Position numbers and translations under genes: made by a program. The notes below the pieces were generated by a model that was not told the DNA's origin, searched no databases, and was given only the letters and a program-made list of their open reading frames with translations. DNA of 64,000 nt from Pyrocephalus nanus (taxonomy: Eukaryota > Chordata > Aves > Passeriformes > Tyrannidae). This document shows positions 29,001 to 44,000 of the stretch, piece by piece. The stretch lies in contig CM076259.1 in assembly GCA_038380795.1 (NCBI GenBank), forward strand, positions 100,985,739 through 101,049,738, written 5' to 3'. Position 1 is the stretch's first letter; each line of letters starts with the position of its first letter.

Positions 29001-32000
29001 ACAGTGATCCACTCAAATGCTACAAATGTTTACCAAGCAACCAAAAAATATTGCCACACAGCAAAAGTTCTAGGCTGTGTCACCACCCAGCACAGTGGCA
29101 TTCAACACACAACTGTCACAGCTGCAACATCTTGTACAGAGCAACACAGAGCAGCTGCACCCTCGCAAAGGAAAACTAATCAGTGGTGCCCATACAAAAA
29201 TAATTTTTATCCTTCACCTGCACCTCTAATAGTTTGTCTGCAACGGCAGAACAAAAGGTCAGAGGCTACAAGAAATAATTTTTAGTTAAAAAGCTCATGT
29301 CTACAGTGAGTCACAGTCAAATCCACCGTAAATGCAGTTCTCTTGTTCAGTGCCTAATTCCCCAATATGAAACATCTTATTATCACATACAAGTCAAGGA
29401 TAGGAGGCAAATTAATACAGACTTAAGAAAACAGAAAATCTCATCAATAAAAAGTTGGGGAACAGTCTGTATTTTTCTTCTTCACATTATTTTTCTTCCA
29501 TTACAGTAATTTGATGGGGGGCAGAGTATTTACTAAAAATAAAACTTTATCTAGTAATTTTTGCTTTATTTTTTATAAAAGTTATTAGTTCACAACATAA
29601 TGAACAGGCCACTCACATCTAATTAAATAGTCTCCAATACCACTATGCAACTGATTTGAATTCATCATTTTTTCTTGCCCATGCACTTTTAGGAGCATGT
29701 TCAACTCCAGTGCTCACTTCTGGGTCTCTATAAAGCTGTTATGAAAAGGGTGGAAGCTTCTGCACAGACCTTTCTTTGCAGGTATCACTTTACAAATGCA
29801 AGTGTTTCATTACTTCTATTTGATATGAGAAAAAATAAGGTAGATTATACAATTTGTTTAACCAAGCAGAACCAGGACTTTAAAACATCTGATCTTGTTC
29901 CTACACTTTAGAAAGAATGCATTTAATGATACAGAAACAATGCATTCCCAGGTGAGCTCACAACATGGCCAGTGCTTTAAAGATAATCAATTATCAGGAC
30001 TAAAAAAATAAAATAAAACTCACACTCAGAGAAACTATGACAATGGCAGAAAAAAAATGAGCATTCTGCTTGTGTGTACTGTCAAGGAATTTGAAAGACA
30101 TTCCCAAGCTAAAGTCTTTCTTCTGGTGAAACTCTGATGCTCCCATTTCAAACTGAAGTGTTAAAAGAAGTAGTTACATAACAAATACACAGAATAGACA
30201 GTAAGGAACCATTGGAAACAGATGGTACTCATTCAATTTTGAAGCAATTGAAGGGTGAAATAGCTGGTCTAGTACCTGTGGTGAATAACCTCTCATCAGC
30301 CTTGTCACCCACAGATGCCCAAATGGCAAATGCTTCAGAGGAGATACAGAGATCTATAGTCTGAAACACCTGATGCCCATGCCAGGAAACCCAGCAGATC
30401 CTTTAAGAGAAATGTAGAAGTAGAGGTCTCCTGGGCGGCAGTAACAGGTTGGGACACTGCCAACACAGATTTTGTAAAGGGGGAGACAGGTGATGGACCA
30501 AATGGGCCTTTGGCCTAGATGGAGCTGTTATCTGACCCAGTGTGATCTTCTAAAGTTAAGATAATACCCTAATATGCACCGGAGAACACCACACACATTG
30601 CCTACCTATGATATAACCACAGGTGTCCTTAGCTCACAGACATATTTCATCAGCTCAATTTGAGTCGTAAGAGGAAAGAAGGGTTCTATCCTTTTAATTC
30701 CTAATCTCAAAGCTCCTCTCCATGCTACTTGTCACTTGAACTTCAGGCTTTGTTGAGTTTGCAAAGATGTGGTGGAAGAAAATAAATTACTGACAAAAGA
30801 ATTATTAGAAACTTTTTCAGTTGTTTGCCCAAGTACTGCCTCCAAGAAGACAGAGACAATTAAATGTCTCATTACTTAAGTTTCAGCTCAGAAAATTCAG
30901 GTAAAAATGAGTTAAGTTGGGTGAGAAGGTGATACTATAAATATATTCACCACATAGTGGTGCTAATGATACTGAATTTCAAAAATTGCAATTTATTTGG
31001 TGTTAGAGAATTCATATAATTTCTCTATAGTATCCCTTACAATTCCACATTCGCAGCAAGAGAAACAGCAAGACAACACAAACCTTGCAAGTACTCTGAT
31101 TATCTCTGCTTAAAATGGATTATTCTGAGAAAGATTAGAACATTTTTTTGCCACAAGACAAAAAAGTTTTGTACAAAGTCAAGCTGTGCAAGAAAGCACC
31201 AGTCGCTGATCTGTGCTATTTGCAGACACAGCATGTCTGCTGTGATTTGTCAAAACTAATTTTTCAGTTTACAGACTGAGCAATACTGAGGCTTTGGTAT
31301 TTTTCCAAGACCCTTAGGCAACTGTTGGCCTTCCTTCTCATCAATGAAGACCAATGTTAACAGTTTCACAGCAAGTTACATCTCTGATTCCTGCACAGGC
31401 TCTCTCTAATTAACCAGGCCAAATGATAGTGTAAATGGAAGCCACCACTAATTACATCTAAATTATCTTTTACCTGCAATGCAATAATCACCAAGTGTTT
31501 TCATACACATATTTTCATTATTTTCAAATGTATAATTCCAGATTCTTCATAGCTAGATATTAGGGCTTTTTCATACCAGGATCTGATGGACAATAGAAGG
31601 TGACTACAGAGAGTGGATGAGAAAAATCAGCTTTAGTAATGTCTCAGAGGAAAACCATTGTTTCTCCTTTTTTAATGTTTTGACAGTTCTAACACCCGAA
31701 CGACGCACAGGTATCTTGTGGTTACACAGGTCTGCTCTAAGCTGATACTAGCCTTAAGGCTGAGCTTCACATACCATTTGGTGCACATACTTACAAGCTA
31801 AAAAAAATACTTAAAAACCTTCATATAAAATTCTCTCCACTCTTGAGTCTGAATCCTAAGAAATTTTTTTAAAGCTCCAATTTGTTACAACTTAGCTGTG
31901 AACTCCCATCTATTACAGAGGAAAAAAACAAAAACAAAAAAGGAAGCAAACAAATAAAAAACCCAGAAAAAAAAATCACACTGAAAACAAACAAAAACAC

Positions 32001-35000
32001 CAAAAAAAAAAAAAAAACCAAACAAAAAACCCCACAAAACCAAAAAAAAAAGCAAAGTCCTTTTATTTTGAAGGGAAACTAGTCACTAACTTAAAGTAGG
32101 TGAAACTGGCTCCAAAGTAAATTCAACTTAAGTGATAGTTGGCTTCCTCACTAGCACAATTGAGATGTGAGTTATGACTGACATGGATAATTTGTTAATT
32201 TCAGCTTACAACAAAATACAAATTTACTTCTTCAAAGTTCTGGTTTACAGATGTTTATAAATTGCTTATTTGATGCATTTGTGTAAACTGAAAACTTCCA
32301 AACTACTACTGCAGTTATTTACTGAACTTATTATAATTTGGTTCTGATTTAGTAAGCAAATTAGTTAATGAGAAAATCTAAACTTACATTATGTATATAA
32401 GCAATATCCTTTCTGGACTACAATTTTTGTTAAGTAACAATAAGTTAGTTTCTTTCAATAGGCTATAGTCACTTATAAATAGACAACCAATTGCTCTACA
32501 CCGTTAGTTAGACAACAGCCACTCTTCTCATAAGCCTCATTAGTTCCCTCTGATTTCATCTTTGGTTTTCCCTCATGTTCCACATTAACTCCTGACTTGG
32601 TCAAAAGAGAAGATGCGGGAGACTTCTCTAGCAGCCTTTTGTTTCCACTGTCCCAAATTCTCTTATCAGAGAGAACTGAAAGTTATTCACGGTCATTTTG
32701 ACAGTTTTCCTTTGGAAATAATTTAGCAAACATCTATTATATCTAGATAACAATGCATCAAAATGCTAACAGATGAGGGATTTCTATAACAAAGATAAAG
32801 CCATTACTCTGTAGCATAATTTTTGTTATGTTTCACACTGATAATGAAACATTCCCCAGAATACCACTAATAAGCTGACTTTACACAGCATGGCTCACTT
32901 TCAGATTTCTGACAGAATTAGTAACTTCTGGAGCTCAAATGGTACATACAAGCACATCTTTCTCTGAATCAAGGAGAGGGCTCCAAGGTTGTTACCACTA
33001 TGCAGTTTATTTCTCTGCCTCCCCATTTTGTGTGCTGAGTCTGACCAGGCCATCAATGCTGACCCATCTACACAGTGTGGAAGGTAAAGAAATTGAACAG
33101 AGAGATTCAGAGGTTGCTACCAAAGAAGCCTTGCAAAATGACCTCCATTTCTTTCTCCTTAAGAGCACCTTTCATGGTTGATGCTGTTTTCTCCAAACTT
33201 ACCTGTACTTGGAGAAATGCAGGTGGTCATTACCTAACACAAGAACCTTTATTTCAGTATTGTGGCCCTGTCTCAGTAATTCCCTTCCACTTCAGCAGCA
33301 AGGTCAGCACAGCTGCAGCAGGTTCAGAGTGACCAAAAGAGTCACTGCAGCACAAATCTGATAAAAGACCTTGGTGCCTGATTTGGAGGCTGAGGGCCCA
33401 CTACCCTACCCAGCGTACAAAGACACCCACAGAAGAGTGCATGCTGGTCCATGTGGTCAAAACATCAGAATACTCATTCTCCCAGCTCTTGCTGTTTAAT
33501 ATAAAAGGCAAAATTGTTTCAGACAGAGAAGCCAGAACCCAGGATTCCCTTCTTTTCCCACATGCTCACAAAGAGAATCAGGAGTATCCTGATACCATAC
33601 CATCTCAAGCTGTAGGCTTGCTTTAAAGGAGAGCATCACTAATTCATACTGTATCAGGCCCCTGCCCATCAAATCATTTTAAATAAACTGTAAGAATACA
33701 TAATGGATTAGATCCTTCCAGGACTGAGACAACCAGGTATGTCATTCCTGATTCACTACTAAGATTATTACAGTGACAGACAGTAGTCCTAGATTTGCAT
33801 AAAAAGAGATTATAGCTATTTCTAGGCAAGAAAAAAGCTGAGCAAAGGAGTTTCTTACTGGTATATTCCCACCGTGAGATTTAGGCATCTCAGTGCCGTG
33901 TAATTCCTGAATCATGCGCCCATGTGGTTTATTAGATGCACCTCTAGATCTCTTTTCAACAGTCCATCAGGTTGCATCCTTGAGAGCACAAAAAATGCTC
34001 TGAAAGTGAACTACACACTCAATACCATCTCTCCTCATAGATTTTGTTTTCAGGATGAAGAAAGGGTCTTAGATACAGCTGTGATGTCTAGAGAGTCCAG
34101 GCATCTCTGGGGTCAAAGGACAACTGAGACAAGACTTGTTATCACCAGAGACACAACAAACTTGCTAGTGACCATTGTACAGCATTACCATACTAATACT
34201 TCCTTTGCTCTACCTAAAACACCTGAAACAAAAGTCCCTCCTCCATAAATCCATATATGCTTTGCTGGAATGGAGATTTACACATTTTTGATCACTTTAA
34301 GAATTTCAAAAAACAAATCTGAGTTTAGTATGGAACAAAAGGTTTTAGGGTTTTAGCAATTATACTAGTTGAAAATTTCAGCTGCAGCAGTAACAACTGT
34401 ATTGCACTCCTGCACGAGTCAAGGTTCACAAAGTGGAAGGATAAAACCTCTTACTGAGACACATTCTCCTTCAAAACTATCTTGTGCAATAAAGAATATC
34501 TACATCACAGGGAGTTTCAGCAAAATAATAGTTTGTCTGCCAGATGTGCCCGTATGGCAGCAACAGCTGACACATTTAGCTACAATGAATAACACATCAC
34601 CAATTTAAAGCTGACTACAAACAATGCATCTTATTAAGTCATTCATCCTTGCAGCAGTCGCACCCAGTCCTGTTTAGGGAGACACCTTCAACATCCCATT
34701 AGGTACATGTCACAAGGGAGGGCCTGAAAGAGACTCTTGTCAGGATAACCCATATAGTTCAAGTGTAATTTGTGAGATGAGACAACTCTTTTACACGTCA
34801 CCACTACAGGTTTTACAAACAATGGCAATTTTAATATAAAGAACGCATCACCGGTGACACATAAAGGATTTTACAACTCATCCCCAACTTCCATCTAACA
34901 GTTCCATCCCTTAAAGCAATGCCAGGTTCTCTACATTCGCTGTAGTGCCCTTTGCTGAACTTCTCACCCATAACTATTTGATTTTTTTCCAGAAAGTTTG

Positions 35001-38000
35001 TTCACTGGATGTTCCTTTTCTCCCAGTCAGTCCTTTGTCTCCTCCTACCCTGACAGTAAGAACCCAGCTGGCAACACTGTAAAGTTCTATCACAACTCCC
35101 CTATTTGCACTACAGAGCTAGTTCCCAACATCTGCCAACATACAGCCTAAAAAAGTCCCATGTATTAGACTCTCTATATCTCAACTTTAAAGCCTTTTCC
35201 TTTTTTCAAACAGGTCAAGAATGTCTGAAGATGACTGACTACAGTTGCAGCACTGATTCTCTGCAGAACTCACTAAAGCTCTTACAGCTGAATTGAACAC
35301 ACACCATGGTAGCAGCAGACACCTGCATCTCCACGGCTTCAATTGCAAATTATTTACAGTACAACTATTTAAAAAGAAATATTACTCATTATTTTATGTA
35401 CCCAACATTTCACTTCAGACGCAGCATGGGAATTGCTACTTTAAAACAGGCATAGACACATGCACATTCTTTGTACTAAGCATTAGTTCCACACAAATTC
35501 TGCTCGACTTTACTCAATAAGAAAACAAACCTATTTGACACCTGTGCAAGATTTCTTTGCAAATCAGATAAGGAATAGTATGTTCCACATAGTCCTTCAT
35601 CCAGCCCATTTTACTTCAATTGTCCCATCATCTCTCCACTTCAATCCCAGAAAGTAAGCAAAGTTAATGAAGGGCTTTGAGCTAGTAACAGATGTATGGA
35701 AGCTAGAGATGATGTAAAGCAGAACACAAGTATAAATAAGTGAATACTAAGGACAAAGCCACCTCCTGCTCTTTCTTTTCAAAGGCACAACATCCACAAA
35801 TGTATGTTCTCAATTACAGCAAACTTCACCTTAACAGCACACATATCAATACCGCAGCCAGGCTGTAACATAAACCTCACAGAGAGGTTCATCCTGAAAC
35901 CTATAAGCTTTAAAGTAGTTGGGCTCACATACAAGTAACAGTGGTGCTGCCACAATAAAATACACCAAAGAAGGTGGAAAAGTACTGGAGGGTTAGGGTG
36001 TTAACCCATAACTGGAGGATTAAACAGGATGACTGAGATAGTTGCTGCCTTCAGGTGACAGCCCCACCCTTGTGGAGGGTGCCCTGTCCCTTCCAACAGA
36101 GTCAGTGACTGGCACAGAAATCCACTTGTAGACCAACCCAGTTTATAGTCCAGGTAAACAAGGAGCACAGATTCACATACCATTCAGCCATCAGTGGTTG
36201 GCAGGAAGGATGCGAGAAGGGCAAAAGAGACAGCAGCTGAGTTACCACCCCACTTCATCCATTATTAAATGCACATGACCATGAGGCCATAAATTTCACC
36301 CCTCCTACCACTAGCAGCGGTGTCCAAACTTCAATCATCCCTGCATGTTGTACTCTCTTACTCTCCAGCGTGATTGGAATTGCTTGCTCCAATACGCTAG
36401 CAAACCAGTTTATTAGGGCAATACTCACCAATAGGTGATTTTGAGTGAATACTGAATCTGCACACACCATCAGTGAAAGAAAATGACCCACAACCATCAC
36501 AGGGACATGTGACATGCATCCCTAAACAGACTTACAAAACATCACCAACTTAGTTCTCTTTTTGCTAAAGGCTTTGTATCTAAGCTACAATAAAAACATC
36601 AATTCCAAAAGGCTACTGTGCTTACTAATATGATTTCTCTAGCACAGGGCAAACCCAATTCAATTATGTCATAAACTGCAGGAACGATATATTTTCATAT
36701 ATTCAAGAGCGAGCAGCAAAACACTGTAACCAAAGCTAGACTCCAGCTTCTACACCGGGAGTCAGCTTGCACAGACTTCAAAGCTCCAAGTGGTGTTCTA
36801 TAGCACAGATAAATGCTGCTGTCCGCTAGTCACACATCATCTAACAGCGGCAACAGTAACTTCTTATGTTCCCCTACTTTTGTTCAAATTCTTAGTCAGT
36901 GACCAGAATTCATAACATTGGTAGTTCTACCTCTACTGTGCTGACTAAGCTGGACCTAATTTCAGAATAGAACTGATGTCCTTCAAAGGGGTCTTCTGGC
37001 AAAGACAATGTACTGGGACCTGTCAAACTGAGTTCTGTGGCTGCTTCCAATACAGAATTCAGAGATGCCACACAAACTATTGGAACAGGGCACTGCAGTC
37101 TAAATGAGAGTAAAGAGAACAAAGAGATGCAAAATCAAACTACAAATCCCAGTTCCACCAGTCTCACACACAGATAGCCTCTAGATCACAGTACCTTGTG
37201 AATAAAACTGATCTGAGGAGAATGGATTCCTCCTCTGATTTGGCACACAACTCATCAGCAGGTCACACAAATTTCCAGACATCGGTGTCTCACTTTCACG
37301 GGAAGATGTTTCAGTAGAACTCGTTATGCTGTTTTGCAATTAAACGGTGTTCTTTAATGAACCCTTAACAAATTAACAATTAATTCTTTTTAAAGTTAAA
37401 GTTAATTGTGCTGAATTCCTTGAGTTGTAATCTCTCAAAATACAATTTTTCCATAGTCCTAAGCAGCTTACTACTACATTTTCAACTCATAGAGGTGAGT
37501 TAGGTACAAAGACAAGTAATTTGAACAATTTTGCTATGTCAACAATATAGATCAGGCACGCCAGCTTCCCAGAACCACTTCCAAAAGGGATAAAGCAGTT
37601 CCTGATGCCTCAGGAACTATTTAAATCTGAAAAACCACAAGCACCCAGAGTGGTGAACAAGTGGTACAACTCTGGAGATGGCACCTCAAGATGGGAACCA
37701 ACTGAAGAAAGTCAAGAAAAGATGAGCAAATCCAAGAAGTAGGACTCACAAGGAATACTAAACTAGCAAGGATTTCTGCATCAAAAAGAAAAAAGAGGAC
37801 AGGGAATTTGGCTGATGTTAAAGGCCATTTTAAGAAGTAAGATGATAGGTCTGTTCTCCCTATCTATGGAGACAGGAGAAGCACAGGGCTTAAGTGCAAC
37901 AAGGCTTGTGGACATACAGTAATAGTCTAACAGTGAGATAAGGAACCACAAAGAATAGACCAGGCAAGGAGGTTGTGGAGTCTCCACTATTTAAGGCACT

Positions 38001-41000
38001 TAAGAATACATCCAGCTTATATCCAACATAAACACTGGTGACCCCCCTCCAGGGCAAAGGGAAGAATGAATTATGTGATCTCTGGAGGGCCTTCTCACCT
38101 CTCTGACACTTTGGGAAGTGAGTACAAGCACATTCAAACAGGCTGCTAAATGCAAGGTACATATCTACATGATTCATCTAGCACAGTTTTCCTGGTCTTC
38201 CCTCCTGCTTACCTGTTATGGAATCCTACACTCATATACCTGAAGTTCCAAAAACATCCCTTTGAACCCATCCATCTCCTACAGACCCACAAAGCTCCTG
38301 GCTCAGTTATAAGTGATGCATTGATGAGTGATTCTCAAGAAGGGATGGATGGGGTGAAAAATCTAATCAGTGGTCCTGGGGCTAAGCACCAAAAAAAGGA
38401 ACAGAACAGACAGCAGGCAGATTAGAAACCACACGTAGAAACCACAGCCAGAGCCAGCAACTCAGCAGTTGCAAAATCAGCACTGTTGGGTCATGAAGCA
38501 TCAACCACAGGCTGAATATCAAAATGTCCCACAGATCATCAACAGATTATGACAAATTGGAACATTCAGAATGGAGCATTCAGAACCTGCAGAGCACAAT
38601 ACTCAGTTATGAAACTGTTCCCAAGTTTTTTCAGAATCTCAAATTCAACTTTCTCATTTACAATGTTTCAGTCTTTTTTCATTCACATCACGGAATGTTT
38701 TGACTCTGAATAGTAGCAACCAAAATTTTGTATCACAGGAAATTCATCACCTTCCCGTACTAAGAAACAGCACAAAATTTGGAGAAGTGTCCTTGCAACT
38801 GGTGATTATCTACTCAGACAGAGAGCAAGTAGCTTCTTAATATGTTATTTATCTAGATCTTTTTAAAACAAATTTATATTTACCATTTTCAAAAAGGCCT
38901 CTACAATGACAAATGCTATACATATTCCCATAGGAGTCTATTTCAGGCTTCATTGAGTGTGGTTCATCTTGAAGTGTAAAATACAAAAAGTCCAAGAAAG
39001 AAAAACTCTACAGGATCACCTACAAAAACCAATGAAACCTACCTCAAGTGCAGTGGAAGATGATGACATTTCAAAGATAAAAAAAAAATTAGTCATTTCT
39101 ACAGCTAAAGTATCCTATTCCTTTGACTGTTGAATACACAATAACTAGTGCACTGACTCAGTGACAAACGGCAGTTTCATAATTAGGGTGGAGCACACAA
39201 GCAACTATAAAGGTTACCCCAATCTGAGACTCACGTCTGCCAAATACATTTGAAAGCTCCAGATTCTGAGTGAGGTAAGCATAACCTAAACATACTGGGT
39301 GTTTCAAATCCTTGGATCTAACTTCGAGACTTTCTTTTCTTGGCAGAGTTGATCTAATTTTACAGAGGAAAGCTCAACTCTTTTCATCTAGGCTAAGTAT
39401 TAATCATTTCACAGGGTCACTAAACCAATGAAGAGCGTGTCAGATGTATTTTGAATTCTGAGGACTGCTATTACCTGCTTTGTTTACAGTTATTCTTCAA
39501 GACAACATCTGAGAAACATGGAACATTTACTCAATGAAAACCTTCTGAAGTATTTTACTCAATATGCTTTAATGGAGGGCAGCACCAGTGCACTGTCCAT
39601 TGGGGGACTGAAAAACCTACTTCAGAACCAATTTGCACAGTACCTGAAGGTAAATTATACTCTTATTTATTTACTGTGCTTCTTATCAAATGGATAGGAG
39701 AAAGGCAATACAAGCAATGATGTTCAAGGCAGATTATCGTGCCCAAATGGTTTCACTGACTCTATAAGTAATTCTTAAATAAGGTTTGCCTTATAAAACT
39801 TCATTTAATGAACAGTAGTTCAAAAAAAGTTATCTGAGCATGCAGTTTATAACAAAGACTTATGAAACAAAATGCAAAAAATCTAAGAAGCTGTTTTGGG
39901 GAGGGTATTCTATGGTTTGTTTTGGTTTTGGGGATTTTTTTAATGTAAGCCAAATTTCACCTAAAATATTGCATCTGAGTCTTATAAAATATTTGTTGTT
40001 TCAGTTTAAATAATTAATCTTGAATCTAGAAAATACAGAGTAGAAAAATCTATAAATCAAACAGCAGGACATATTTAAAGCAAGAGATCTCAGCCAATTT
40101 CTATCTAGAATAAGTTCCCACTATCACAAAATGAAAGAAGTTTGCCATTCCAGAAAGATGCCAAATAAAGAGATTCCTCTGGGCTAGAGAAACGCTCATT
40201 TCCTGTAGCTGGAAAAAAAAATCAAGATTCTCATTTCATGTATATTCTCTGCCAAACCTTTCCTGAACCCCATTAGGACTCAATTTAGATTCTTTTGCTA
40301 GACAAATCCCTAAATATTGTGTTTTGGATAGCTGACAAAACCAATTTTTGCTAAAGGTCTGAAATAAGTGGCACCCTAGCAGAAAAATCCAGTATTTTGA
40401 GAACTGCAGTAATCCAATTTAGTAATTTCAATTACAAAGAAATGGCTTATTGACAAAACACAAAGGTTGGTATGGGGTTTTTTCCCCTTAGAAAACATGT
40501 TAGAAATTAATTGCCAAAAATTAATAGAAATGCGATGGCAAATTCAGAAATATAATGCGTTTTATATTAGCTGGAGATCATTTAGCACCATACCCATTTT
40601 GCCAGATATGTGGAAATGGAACTGTCCAGGAAAAGTAATACTGATGTTTTCTATCTGGACATCAGACATTTTCAAGCAATCGGTCTGTTTGCAAAAATTT
40701 ATGGCACCACAATAAATCAACATAAAAACATAACAGGCCACTACAAAACAGACATAGATATAAGGTATTAAAAAAGAAAACATTTTAAGAATTTAAATTA
40801 TAACTTCAAATTTGGTTTATATTATTTAATTAGCCCAATTAGGGTTGTTATCAGAATACTCACTGCATCAGGATGTTACATGCACTCTTACCAAACACAA
40901 CATATAAATGAAGCTAATAATCTAAACTAGATTTAATACACTATAAAGATTTTTTCAACAGTGAATACAGTATCCCTAACAAAGAGGGGAAAAGGGGAGG

Positions 41001-44000
41001 AAAAGAGACTCTCAAATCCTGGCCTAAAGAGCAAAGACAGTAGCTCACCTTTTCAAATAGTATATGCAGGGCCCAAATTAGTATCTAATAAAGGAGTGAG
41101 TGGTATGCATGTTAATTTTTCATTGGTGACTGCGTACATGATGCAGCTATTCCACCTGCTGTTCTGTACATTCCAAATTTACCCCAACAAGACCGAAGTA
41201 ACCCACCCAAGTGATACCTGATATTTCCCAAAGGTCACCGCATCTTTGTTAACACTTTTGGCAGACAATAGCAAGCTGTACTTCCAGTTTAACCAGTCAA
41301 ATTAGTAAATACAACACTACCAGGGTTACTTCAAGTAGCACTGACTGTTACTGTGTCACTTCTCGGGAACATCCTTAATAGGGAAACAGTCACGGCAACC
41401 TACTTACTTAATTCTTCTTTCTTTCTTTAATTCTTGTCCTATAAAAAACAGGATCAATTCTCACTTGATAATATAATTAAATCGTTGGACAAAAATAATG
41501 ATGGAAAAGTCAGCTTTGATGAGTTTGTGATGCTTATAAAAAGGATAACTAACACAGGACAGTAAGGCACCTGCAAGAACGAATATCACTGCTTTGAAGA
41601 AGAGCCCGGCGTTTGTTTACATTATTCGTACACCTAAACCCACGGATTTGTTATTATTTTAAACACATGGAATAAAGATTTAACAGATAACAAAGTATGT
41701 CTGTATTGTGTTTCCTGCATACTCACCAGCCACACTTTCCAGCTGAAATGCCTTGCAAGTAGTTCAGAACTATCTGTTTCTATTTCACGCTACATTTGAG
41801 GTGTCATTTAACAAACCCTGCTTTACCTGAGCAACTATTTGGGCCTCTAGAGCAATTCAAATCACACAGTTTCTACAACATACAAAAAGAAAGATGTAGC
41901 ACTCCATCTGAGGAGTGTTCCCTAGTGGATACCATCTAATACTCCTCCCAGTTCAGTTACATCATTACATAAGACAACACTGCCATAGGGCAAACAGTTC
42001 AAATTTTTAGAAGATGAAGCACTTGTTTTTAGTAACAATGTAACAATGCCAAGTATGACAACTGCAACATTACATTAAATTATATTTATGTAAGTACGTT
42101 ATTTTTTTTTGTTATTACTCCTGTAATAGGTAATTCTGTATATAAACTGAGGGATTGCTCTTGCAACTAAAATATTCATTACCTTTCTGTGGTGCAGCTT
42201 TAACCTTTTCGCTGCATGATTCCTGTGACAAATGTGTTTTCACACAAGTAATTCACAGGCATTATTATTTACTTTAAGAAGAAATTAGTCAAAGAAGAGA
42301 AATGAGAAGAATGAAAATTTTGAAGGCAAGTAATCAGTAGATTAGGCACTAATCCTGCTAGATAACTTGGAATTTTGGACTGAATTTTAGCACCAGCATC
42401 TTCCTTTACCTTGGTAAATTAATTAGATCTCAGAGTTACTTCAGGATATAAAGACTCAGATTAACTGCAAAGTCTGTCAAGTGCATTCAAGACCACATAC
42501 GACTGTGGTTCCTATCCCTGAATATCCCCTCTACGAAATGAGGAATAAAGTACTCCACCATCAGTGATGCATGAATAGAAGCCTCAAAAAAATATTATGC
42601 TTAGACATGACATGAATGTTCTAATAGGCTCTCAGGCCATTCTTTTACAAAAACTTTAGTTGTTGAAATATATTGTTCCTTGGAAGAAAATCATAATATT
42701 TATTACTTTTCTCTTGTTTACGAAAAAAAAAATCTCAATTAACAGCATGCTTTGATTTCAAAACTAAATACACCATGTGCTTATTTGCTTACTAAGCTAC
42801 AGTAGCCACTTTACACACCTAAGTACAGTCACAGAATTTTAAGAGTTGCTTTTGCATGAGTGAGACATGTTCCTTTATATCTCTTAGACAACCTTAGAAA
42901 TTTTGGAATTCAATCAGGTTACTGAGATCCCAAATGGGAAATGCGGGCATCGAGAAACAAACACATTTTAAGAGCGTCACCTACTGGCAAAATGTATTTC
43001 TGCATTTCTTGAGTATATAGAAAATGCAGTTTTATCCAGTGCAATAAATTCAGTTTCACGATCCTATACAAGGTGCAATAGGTCATAAAGAACAATGGTC
43101 ACAATTAAAATTAGCTTTTTTAAATCAAAGAAAAAAAAAAAGAAAAAAGCATTACAATTATTTCTGGAAAGTTTTGGTTTTTTTTTTTTTTTTACCTCTA
43201 GAGCAGTACTAGATGCAGTTGTGATAAAACTGACAAAGAAAATAATTAAAAGGCTCATTAAAAAAAATCTAATTTTAATAATAGAGGAAGATGAGGGAAA
43301 TGGAACAAACAAATAGAGGAAGATGAGGGAAATGGAACAAACAAATAAGTCTTTGTCCATCCAGCGAATCCACTTCATTAGCAGTTCACAGACTATTTCC
43401 CTTTAAAGGAGTTATTTTTGAAATTCTCATTTGCCAAATTACCAAATTATCACTGGTATGAGAAAATTCATACCAAGCACTGTGCTCAAGCAAATGCATT
43501 ACTTTTCTGAACAGTCATCTTCCTGCAAAGAACACTAACAATTCATCTATCATTATTTTCCAAAAGGCTAAAAAGTAAAGCAGAAAGCTTAAGAACACTT
43601 AATGGGAACATCACCTGCAAATAATCAACCAAGATGAGATCAAGAACTTGACGAGCTGTGCTCAGAGCTCATGTACCTCCCTCACCTTCCCTACTGAACA
43701 ACACGAGGCAACGCTCTAGGCTTGAGGAATAGTGACTGGAAAGCTGCCCAGGTGACCTGGAGGTGTTGGTCGACAATGGCTGAACACAAGCCAGCAGTGT
43801 GCCCAGGAGGCCACGAAGGCCAATGGTATCCTGGCCTTTATCAGCAATAGTGTGGCCAGCAGGACCAGGGCAGTGATTGTCCCCCTGTGCACTGGTGAGG
43901 CCACACCTGAAGTAGTGTCCAGTTTTGGGCCCTCACTACAAGAAAGACATTGAGGTGCTGGAGCATGTCCAAAGAAGGGCAACGAAGCTGGTGAAGGGTC

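Noticed and set aside
28956..29285. 109-codon plus-strand ORF in intron 12
   Set aside because: Composition and residue pattern look random; no splice or family support.
31882..32082. Lys/Asn-rich 66-codon ORF
   Set aside because: Produced by an A-rich low-complexity tract.
43064..43378. 104-codon minus-strand ORF with hydrophobic stretches
   Set aside because: Built on poly(A) and poly(T) runs, which give Phe/Lys runs, and on the 32-bp duplication; not protein-like.
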